Assembly (NCBI GenBank): GCA_023634235.1
Contig: JAMKCF010000008.1
Location: 16,489,558-16,553,557 of the forward strand
Reading direction: 5' to 3'
From: Pisaster brevispinus
Lineage: Eukaryota; Echinodermata; Asteroidea; Forcipulatida; Asteriidae
DNA length: 64,000 nucleotides
Part shown: one piece after another, positions 55,801 through 64,000 of the stretch
How positions within the stretch are numbered: position 1 is the stretch's first letter
Layout: each line of letters begins with the position of its first letter
Translations under genes and position numbers: made by a program
Notes under the pieces: generated by a model
Database searches by the model: none
What the model was told of the DNA's origin: nothing
Seen by the model: the letters and a program-made list of their open reading frames with translations, nothing else

Positions 55801-58115
55801 TATATCAAATCAACCACAAGAGACCGTAGGTTTCTGTTTGCGGGATTGGGTGGGGATAAATTAGGTCTTCATTTTATTCAGTGTGCGTGACCTCACATGA
55901 CCTCTACTTCCGGTCTAAACAGGAAGTGCTTTGTAATTCAAAAGTGGAAATAGTTATGAAGTTGCTTTCAACGATGTTATTGTCTGGCAAGGGTGTGCAT
56001 TTAAAAAAAAATACCGATGACGTCACGATACACAAGAGCGCCCTCTAGCGGCAGGTTGAAAACTGTTCAAAATGGACTTTTTGGAGATGTGTGTGGAGAA
56101 CTTTTGTGTAATCACTTCAAAACTTACACACATGTTGACCGTCAGGCAGCCATCATATGTGTGAAGTTTCAGATTGATGACGTCATCGGGGGTCACGTGA
56201 CGCGGCATTAAAGGTGCCTTTTTTGAAGTCGTATATCTCCCGAAGTATAAGTGCGATCATGTTGAAACTTGGTAGGTCGTTAGATATTGGCAAGTTCTTG
56301 TAAATTCTTAAATAACGTCGTGATGACGTCATCACATGATTTTTAATGATTTTTTTCGTTTTTTGCCCCTTTAAGTCATAAATTGCTAACAAAACGTGGT
56401 ATAATCCAAATTCTTTTTAAAACAGGCTTGATACATCATTACTGCTTTGAATACAAACAACTTTCATATTCAATTGAGTAATTTGAAAAAGTTATGGCGA
56501 AACAGCTCGGCATTTGTGCACAAATGCAATATGTCTAGTTATTTTTTTGTTTTGTTATTATTTTCTTTTCACAGCAGATCTGCAGGAAAACAGGTTACTG
56601 ATAACCTGGTTGAAAATGGCTAATAGGGGAATATTAACTGAAGAGAAACTGTCCAATACCCAACATTCTAAGACTCAACTATACAGAGCAGTTGAGAACA
56701 GAAGCAGAAAAATGCAACCACAAGGAAAATGTTTCCACAAGGAAACAAACATTGTCACTTTCATACTAAGATTGCATAAGGGCTGAAGGGTTGAAGGTTA
56801 TTGTTTAAATATCATGTTAAAACTTAAAAAACAGAAAAAGGGGCTTGTATTGTACACAAAGTGTCAGTTTGTGGTGTCTGTGACGATTTTGTGTTGAAGA
56901 ATTCTTTGAGAAACCCATGTTCCACCGCTGAATTTTTGACAGCATGTTTTATTCTTGCTACTGTTAAACAGGAGATGATCAACAACCTCATATGGACTAT
57001 AATGCATTTTATTGGAGCTTGCATTGTTGCCCATAGAGCATCCTTCACATATCTGTATGGTAATGGAAGCTTAGCTTTTGCAGCGGTAAGTAGGAACTTA
57101 GAATACATAGTACAATGTACTCGAACTATATTAAACCCCTCGCATTGGCTGCTATTGTTGATGAAAGGTGCACGCAAGAAAGGCTATGATTGGCTGAAAG
57201 TTGTGCGCACGCGTGCATTTTTCCATTGTTTGTCAGGTGCAATCCATTTACAGCACAACCAGTGTATAGGCAATTATTTGGGTATTAGCTGATTGTGACT
57301 TTTATTATTCTTTGTTTCCACTCAAACCCTAGTGTGTAGCACATCCTTTTTTTTCTGGCCGATAAACAGCTTTAGAAAATAGGACTAGGGTTTGACTGAG
57401 CAAACGTAAGTGAAGGAATTTACATAATGCACACCAATGGGCCTGGAGTTACATGTATACATATATTATATATATTATACATTACCTCATGTACCTCTAC
57501 ATGTATATATAGAGGTATAGCCTCTTCGGTTTTTCATTACTATTGGCATCGGTCATAATGTATACTCTTTGCTTGTATTGTACAAAAAAAATCAACAGAA
57601 AACCATAAAGAATGCTCCAGATTGCACAGTAGAAATTTTAAAACCAAGATAAACAACAAGTAGAAAACATTCCAAAGATGTTGTTTAAGTTTTGCGTGCT
57701 TCGGCCAAACATCAACAGATTTTGGTCCAGAATGCCGCTACAGTTTTGAATAAACCTGAGGAGAACCCTGTCCCCCTTTAGTACAGATACTGACAATTTA
57801 AGCCTCCAAATTTAACATGTTTAAGGAGTATTCAAAACAAGTTTAGGCATTCTAGTGGATCCCTGAAATGGAAATTTTTATTTTTAATCTCTTTATCCTC
57901 TTTGTCATTGACAGGTCCTTGGATTTGCTTTGACGATCCTTTACGGCGTGAGCACCTTCTTTAACTTTCGCGTTTTCCAAGCCGGAGGAGGTCTCGCTCG
58001 ACTCACCGGGGGCTCGGGAGGAGCTGGGGGTACGGCAACCACAACTTCGGTCACTACAACTGAGTACCCTGCTGAGAAAGGCATGGATGCACCACCCCCT
58101 TACGGCAACCCATAA
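46804..58115 (+). CDS. MARVEL-domain tetraspan membrane protein (CMTM/plasmolipin-like)
   Basis: Four exons, all phase 0, at 46804-46938, 53390-53554, 56972-57085 and 57915-58115, give 204 residues. The start ATG is in AAAATGGAC. The N-terminus holds a run of ten Thr (residues 11-20, ACN repeat). Four hydrophobic segments at about 37-57, 63-87, 104-122 and 133-155 form the MARVEL fold; the last, ending LYGVSTFFNF, resembles plasmolipin and CMTM proteins. The C-terminal tail is Gly/Thr-rich and ends APPPYGNP, containing a PPxY motif (198-201) of the kind that binds WW domains. MARVEL proteins act in membrane apposition, vesicle trafficking and surface-protein stability. All splice sites are GT/AG with GTAAGT-type donors after exons 1, 2 and 3. 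Introns are large: 6.5 kb, 3.4 kb (filled mostly by a foldback element) and 0.8 kb. CMTM and plasmolipin subfamilies cannot be separated by eye. Confidence 0.87.
46939..53389. other. MARVEL gene intron 1, mostly unassigned
   Basis: This contains the palindromic MITE at 51573-51747, a short palindrome at about 52013-52052 (TTTGCATATCCAAAA and its inverse), an inverted pair AAGGCCTTCGTGGCTTGG / AAAGCCACGAGGGCCTT at about 51279-51386, and low-complexity tracts. No convincing gene is nested here. A 149-codon minus-strand frame at 48279-48728 matches nothing I know. Confidence 0.5.
51573..51747. repeat. Palindromic MITE with ~80-bp arms ('CAGTGTG' ends)
   Basis: GGTTGGTGGCTGGCCCCTGT and TAATGGACC in the left arm are matched in inverse by GGTCCATTA and ACAGGGGCCAGCCACCAACC in the right arm. 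The pairing extends outward to GGGAAAAACAGTGTG / CACACTGTTATTCCC. Confidence 0.9.
53787..56540. mobile_element. 2.75-kb foldback element with ~0.9-kb inverted arms
   Basis: The element runs from AACTAGACATATTGCATTTG (53787) to the inverse CAAATGCAATATGTCTAGTT (56540). The left arm extends to about 54690 and the right arm back to about 55525, both reaching AGAGCTGTTTCGC / GCGGAACAGCTCT near the centre. The arms are rich in TGACGTCATC words. Each arm carries the same 64-codon frame (53989-54183 minus, 56017-56211 plus). The unique centre (about 54690-55525) has no recognisable gene. It fills most of MARVEL intron 2. No transposase is visible, so it is non-autonomous. Superfamily unknown to me. 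Confidence 0.92.
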
Positions 58116-59644
58116 AGTGGTCCTCAAAAGCTGTTGCTCACACAGTCATGGGGGCAAACAATGTAGATTAAAACACAGATTACATGTACATGTAGGTTAG
58201 ACTTTTGTGTTAGATGTAAGGTCCTAGATTGGTATGTAATCTCTCACAAAATTAATCAACAGAAAAAACTGAACTTGGTTGGAAACACTACAGCTGTTAA
58301 TAGTATAGACAATTTTTGAGAAACTGTTTTCTCAGAAAGTAGACACTGTATTCAGCTGTAACTTTCACAGGTGACTTTTATTGTACCGTTCTTTATAATT
58401 TTGCCTATAAATTAGCACTACGTTGACAAAAAACCAATCTACAACCCTACTACATTTAAAAAGACCCCATTTGTAATATGAACAAATTCTGTCAACTCTT
58501 ACTGACTGTATGTAAATGGAGTCTCTCATCAACCAGACCCTCTGTTGACCTACATGGTCTAATTTCTTGGCCATGCTTAACCCAAAATTCTCTAAATGTT
58601 GTGTCTATTGGACTTCAATGTGAAAGTCTTGCATTGTCAGTAAATACTTGTGCTAATGTATATACACTGAACATACGTACATGGTGTTCTTTGTCAGCAA
58701 TTATTGTAGCTTTATCGTTTATCAGTGGATTTAGTGTGGTAAGGTCAATTACTGCTTATCACAAAACCTACTGCTTCATTGCCAAGAGCAATGTGGTATC
58801 ATTCTTGAATATTGTTGCATTACTTTTCTACACAATATGTTAGGAGAAAGGACAAATTGTAATGTTCTTGTAGTTTTATACAAAAATAATTTTTTAGATG
58901 TACGTACTGAACTGTGAGAAATCTAAAGGTTACCCTCCTTGCACCCGGGCCGGAGGTCTTGGTCAAAGACAAACCTCTAAGTCTTCAGCACAACACCAAC
59001 AATGGTTGCCATTGTTCTCACATTGGGGTGCTGACCGAATGCTAAGACCGGTCAAAAGCTCCTCAAAGTGGTGCAGCTTGCTACTTGTAGTTTAGTGTTG
59101 AAAAACATCCCTATTTAAAATGAAACATGGACTCGTAAAAAAGCTGGCGGACTAGAGCTTAACTGGTCCTGCTGGCTAATCACTGACAAACCCTGAGAAC
59201 TAAATGCATGTTAATTTTGCAGGGCACTTGCCTTGGGACATGCGCATGTAAGTACTGACTGGTACTTGCTACATTTTGGCATTAAACCATATCCGCCCGA
59301 CTGATAACAAACACTGTTCCTGCCTAAGCCCGTGTAACACTCACCAACATTACAAGAAACATTCGTTATTTACTGCCTTGCAAATAAACATACATGTACC
59401 CCCCATACTGCTGGAAAGAGAGCAGCAGATCTCTGTAACATGTTTTGATGTGATATATATTTGTATATTTTGCAATGTTTCCCAACTCTCTAGTAATGAG
59501 ATTAGAGAAAAAAACTCACTAGCTTAGGGAGTGTCTCAAAAGTTTGAACAGTAGGAATGTTCCAATTGGATCGGATAAGTATTCCAGCATGTGCACAGTC
59601 CATTGGAACGTTCTACCGTAATCTTCAACGTATAAAGCCGTGGC
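58116..59644. other. MARVEL 3' flank, no further gene seen
   Basis: This presumably holds the MARVEL 3' untranslated region. The frame at 58478-58843 lacks a known motif. Confidence 0.5.
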
Positions 59645-59928
59645 TTATACGTTGATTTTGGCCCTAAGAAAAACTTCTGTGGTATAGAAACTGAGCGCAT
59701 TCAACCGTGTAGGATTGCTCCTGTACTTCGGCGCAATGATTCCGTTCAGCAGAACATCCTGGAGGTCCAATGGATTGCGGGCATGTGCCACAGGAACGTT
59801 CTTTTGCGCCCAGAGAACAGGCCTGACTTTTGAGACTGTGGGTTGTTGTTCATATACGGGTTTTCGTGTAGGTTGATGTACAGTGATTGTGTTGACAATG
59901 TTTGTCAGTTTGTGCGCTACTGGAAATC
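59645..59928 (-). CDS. Candidate terminal exon of an unrecognised gene
   Basis: On the minus strand a strong acceptor (TTCTTGTTCTCACTACAG) opens 284 nt of continuous coding-like sequence ending at TAA (59645-59647), about 94 residues. It is basic and non-repetitive and includes FPVAHKLTNIVNTITVHQ, RPVLWAQKNVPVAHARNPLD and LNALSFYTTEVFLRAKINV. I do not recognise a family. Upstream exons would lie beyond 59930 on the minus strand; none was found before the window end, so they may lie outside. It could also be a retrocopied fragment. Confidence 0.45.
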
Positions 59929-61217
59929 CTGTAGTGAGAACAAGAAAGGCAAATATGGCTTCATTTAAGTAGTACATAACCAAGAATAAAATAAACACAA
60001 GCTTTACAAATATTTTTAAAATAGTTTATGACTTCTGAACAGTGTTGTATATTTTTGGACCATCATCACATTGATGGCTATTTTGAAATAAGCGTGAAGT
60101 TTCGTGGCTGGAGCTGGAATTTTTAAAAAGAAACATTATCCTTACAATACATTATAAAAGATCATTAATGATCATGATATACGCAATTTTCATCTATTTT
60201 TATATCAGTATCAATTAATTAGTACAGTTTCCTAATGTCAGGTTTGTTAGTCATACCGTGTGCTACATGTAAATGTTACGTATTATGCTATAATCATAGC
60301 ACAATGTGACCGAGCAGACTGGGAGCATTGAACTCAAGTTCTGATGGCTACATGTAAGTCATCACTCATCAGAGTGTGGGTTCGAATCCTAGTCATGACA
60401 CTGGTCCTTGAGCCAGATAATTGTTCTCTTCACCCAGGAGTATGGGTAGAAATTGCTAAATGCAGGGGCCAGGGCACATATTTTGTGAAAAATATCCATA
60501 AGACAACAGGGCTTGTTAGCTTAAAATCTTTACTGGACGGAATTAAGCAGGCTGGTGAAAATGTGTGCAAGCTACATGTAAGACAGACAGTACATGTACC
60601 TGTACCTGTCTAGTGTCAGGCCGAACTGAGAAACACAAGACCCCCCTGGACTTGACCAGTCATGAGTTTACCGGTGAGGTAAGCCCAATGCTAAAATCAC
60701 TCCTGATGTGAATGGTTAGCAACCATGGCAGCCTGTTATGCCCACTTGGCTGCCGGTGCTGCATACTCCAAAGGGGATGGGTTTGTTTTAGGAGTGCCAG
60801 ATGCAGTGATGATGGTGTAAAGCATTTGCCGATACCTACTTGGCTTGAAACAGCACCTGATATTTATCAATTCGTGTTTGTGCATTTTAGTGTATGCATC
60901 TGTTGTCTACATTAATAATTGTATCTGCTGTGATTAGGGTTTGTGGTGATTTTTTTTTTGATTTTTTTAAATAATGTATTTGTAGTTGTAGTCGAATGAA
61001 ATATTTTAATACGATTGTGAGGAGTTATGTGCCTTGAAATTAAACTGTATTATCAAATTTAGCATTGCTAATGAAGATCTACAATGTATGATGATTTGCT
61101 TTAGAAAAACAAATAATAATACATTGTAATATGTTATAAACATAATGATTCTGAAGACAAGTTTTTGTGTATTTTGCAAAAAAGGTTGTTTAAGGGGTTG
61201 CACTTAGATTGTTTGTC
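59929..61217. other. Region with a SINE relic, no gene seen
   Basis: At about 60321-60620 a tRNA-like B box (GGTTCGAATCCTAGTC) is followed by GGTCCTTGAGCCAGATAATT and CTTCACCCAGGAGTATGGGT, a SINE of a different subfamily from 41099-41455. The rest is unassigned. Confidence 0.5.
60321..60620 (+). repeat. tRNA-derived SINE-like repeat
   Basis: The perfect B-box-like GGTTCGAATCC lies within a tRNA-like head (CATCACTCATCAGAGTGTGG). The body contains CCTTGAGCCAGATAATT and CACCCAGGAGTATGGG. The 3' end is unclear. Confidence 0.6.
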
Positions 61218-61446
61218 GATAGATAGTTCCCACGTGACGTCACACAGTGTTAACTCGGCCATCTTTACAGGCAAACACGTTTTTTTAAATACCGCAGGTG
61301 GCACACAGGAGTTTATCAAATTCCTTGCATGATTGGCTGATGAACTTGTTGGCTGCTTAGCAAAAAATTTGAAAACTTGACGCAGCTCGAAACAAAAACC
61401 CAAGTAGCCTGTAAAGAAAGATGGCGTCTACGGGGAACTACCTATC
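61218..61446. repeat. Palindromic MITE with 'GATAGATAGTTCCC' ends, copy 1
   Basis: The left end GATAGATAGTTCCCACGTGA and right end GGGGAACTACCTATC are inverted, with CGGCCATCTTTAC and AAGATGGCG words just inside. The same order of inner blocks (CACACAGTGTTAA, CCTTGCATGATTGG, AAAACCCAAGT) recurs at 63704-63964. Confidence 0.82.
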
Positions 61447-63703
61447 ATGCCTATTGCGCAATGGTAAATGACATCAGATTATTATCCAGGTATTGCATGT
61501 GTGACTGAAACTGATTGTTCTAATTTACCAGGAGATTTTGCTGTGAGATAATTTGTAGTTTTTTGTTGATTCAGCTGAAGTAAACACATTTTTCATTAAG
61601 GCCATGGCGTTTAGGAACTTGTTGACTTTTAAAATAACGTACAACTTCAGCAAAAACACAATGATCAATCACGACTATTTGGTTGCTCTCTTGTTCAGAA
61701 AAAAAATTGTAGATGACAAACTCATGTTTGATGTATGATGTTCTATATGTAGTTGTCAATGCTCAAAATACCCACAGGACCACCGGTCAGACTCCAGTAA
61801 TGTTAGCACCTGGTCAGTAACCCCACATCCAAACAAGTCATGCAGTCGGGCCTGAAAGAACGGTGGGTGCTGCAGCACCCCCCAACCTTTTGGATCGAGG
61901 TGCTGGAATATACTGTTCAGCACCCCTACTTTTAGTACACATTTATTTCATAAATTCATCCTTACATGAATGGAAAGTTAACTAATAATATCCAATCCCC
62001 TAAAGAGACAACAAATGCCAAATAGTGGCTCAGATTGCACAACAGAACATTATGTCATACCTGAAAGGGCCATTACCCCAAAACTTAAAATTCTTATTTG
62101 TCGCAAAATATAATCACTCGCTGAAACTTTCTTTTCCATTTCACTCAGCTTCACCTTCCTCATTATAATTGTGCTGGGGTAATTATTTTGCAAATTACAC
62201 TACTAATATGTTGCACCAAAAAGGGACACTTAAGTACCAAATTAGGGCTCAGATTGCAAATGTAGGACCCCAAAGGTCCCTTAAGTGGGCCCTGGACCCA
62301 ATGCCGTTATTGCGTGGCTCGCCATAGTTTCTATAGAAAAAACCCAGCACCCCCTTGCAAAAATGTTTTCTCGCGGGCCTGCATGCAATTTTAGTCTTTT
62401 TCCAAACCGTCTAAATGATATACATGCTTTTCAGTTTTAAATCTCCTAAAAATTCAGCAAATAATTCAACAAATGTACTGACAAGTTTGAGGTCTTTTAA
62501 ACATATTGTTTTTGTCCAGTGACCGTTCTGAGCGACAAGACCAGCTGCGCTCGATTTTACAAAGAGCTTCAAGTGAGATTGCTCTTAAGATGTGTATCAA
62601 TCTTAATCGCTAGCAAAATGTGACGTCAGAACACAAATCACTATGGGCAATATTGACAACTGATCTTAATGGTAAATCTTTAATGCTTTATGAAATCAAG
62701 ACCTGTGTTTGAGACTTGAAATTTTGAACGTGGTTATACATAGACTGGAAAATCCACTAGACCGCAGGGCTTGTAACTCAAAATGTTTACTTGACCGGAA
62801 TTGTGTTTCAACAAGACCATAATAAAAAAAATATTAAAAAAAACCAACAACTTCCTGACACAGTTCAACATGCATTGAACTGTTTTGAACAAGCACTAGA
62901 GGAGATTTATCTCATTTGTATTTATGGTCATTAAGTATCCTTCGTTATTCACAAATAATTGAAAGGTATTTTATCATACTCGAAATCAACATTTGACTAT
63001 GATTTGTTTTTTGTTCAAGATATAACACAATGACTGAAGGTATTATTATTCAATTAATATTCAGTTAAAAAATAAAAGGTTGCTGGACTTGTCTGGTCCG
63101 ACACTAAAGTTTACTGGCCCGACACTAAAACTACTGGCCTTTGGCCACTGGCCTGTGGTCCATTGTAAAACTCGAGTCCTGATGTATGGTCGAAAAGATT
63201 CACATATTTGCTGTGTTTGATGATGTGTGATTTATAAAAGTGTGTACTTGTAGTGATAGAAGCGTTATTGATTTGTTTACAAAGACTTTATCTGATTTGT
63301 TTTATTTCTATACTAATTTGATACCTATAATTATCCTTGCATGCTGTACATGGACATCATAATTTACCTTTTATATTTTATAATCAATACAGTACTACCT
63401 GCCAGCAAATTATAAAATTCTTCTAATTTCTAGAATCATGTATCTACGACATGTACGATGTAAAGCTGTATTTTATATTTAAGGTTTATGTCCTATTCGC
63501 CCTTCAGGAAGTATGTTTTGGTTGGTTTGATCGAGAAAGCACCACAAATGGTTTTCGTGGTTTACAACAGACACATTTCAGGATGTGGGCCTTAATTAAC
63601 ATGTGCTGGTACACGTACATCATGTTGTATTTAGTGAAGTAGAAGTATATGTTCTAATGTACATACATGTATTGTAAGGGATAGGTATATACATACATTG
63701 TGA
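61447..63703. other. Unassigned stretch
   Basis: No gene is recognised. A short region at about 61860-62370 (GCAGCACCCCCCAACCTTTT, CCCAGCACCCCC, AGATTGCAAATGTAGGACCC) has repeat-like wording. The frame at 63451-63642 has no known motif. Confidence 0.5.
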
Positions 63704-63964
63704 ATAGATAGTTCCCACTTAAGCATCACACAGTGTTAAGCCGGCCATCTTAATGGGCAATGATAGTTATTTTTTTAAACGCAAACTATGCGTATTGCGC
63801 AAACACCACCTATGGCATAAAGGAGTTCTATCATATTCCTTGCAAGATTGGTCGATATAACACTTGGCTTTGTCAGTACGTAGAAAAAAATTCAAAACGC
63901 TTGATGCGTCTCAAAAGCCAAAACCCAAGTTGTTCATAAAGATGATGTCTATCGAGAACTATCG
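63704..63964. repeat. Palindromic MITE with 'GATAGTTCCC' ends, copy 2
   Basis: Same family as 61218-61446. The left end ATAGATAGTTCCCACTTAAG and right end CGAGAACTATC are inverted. It shares CACACAGTGTTAAGCCGGCC and AAACCCAAGTTG with copy 1. Confidence 0.8.
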
Positions 63965-64000
63965 ACAAGTGTAGAGAGCCTTTAGACCATGTGACCTGTG

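Noticed and set aside
53989..56211. Pair of 64-residue frames as a conserved small gene
   Set aside because: They lie at mirror positions in the arms of a foldback element, so similarity follows from the repeat; by-eye substitutions do not show strong coding constraint.
61134..61403. 89-codon minus-strand frame
   Set aside because: It lies almost wholly within the palindromic MITE at 61218-61446.

Overview
This is a stretch of a metazoan nuclear genome: five intron-containing gene models lie in AT-rich, repeat-dense DNA, with GT/AG splice sites and no operons. The organism is most likely an echinoderm, and I lean to a sea star. The reasons are a broken hyalin-repeat (HYR) exon, a domain family very common in echinoderms, and several palindromic short transposons whose ends (for example TTAAAGG(G)AAAGTATACG and GACACGTTGCCTTGGAT) I recall from sea star genomes. 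That identification rests on memory and is moderate in confidence.

Layout. 1-4.3 kb: a possible first exon of an unknown protein, then the last three exons of a DEG/ENaC (acid-sensing-type) sodium channel, + strand. 7.8-12.9 kb: a complete four-exon 6-phosphogluconolactonase gene (268 aa), +. 14.7-17.4 kb: a complete three-exon cytosolic-type GH1 beta-glucosidase (494 aa), -, convergent with the former. 18.4 kb: a decayed HYR exon, -. 21.3-23.5 kb: a Penelope-like retroelement without its GIY-YIG part. 24.5-29.5 kb: a complete three-exon histamine N-methyltransferase-like gene (293 aa), +. 30-46 kb: a gene-poor transposon graveyard with four LINE remnants, nested insertions, a second Penelope-type relic carrying a hammerhead-like motif, tandem repeats and one orphan exon candidate. 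46.8-58.1 kb: a complete four-exon MARVEL-domain membrane protein (204 aa), +, whose second intron holds a 2.75-kb foldback element with ~0.9-kb arms. 59.6 kb: an unrecognised terminal exon, -. 60-64 kb: SINE and palindromic repeats only.

The genes are unrelated household or membrane functions (pentose phosphate pathway, glycoside hydrolysis, amine methylation, ion channel, tetraspan membrane protein) and do not form a pathway. I found no convincing new biological system. The most distinctive material is in the mobile DNA: the foldback, the nested insertions, the Penelope inverted structures with ribozyme-like sequence, a palindrome shared upstream of two genes, and a coding-like fragment trapped between two palindromic elements.
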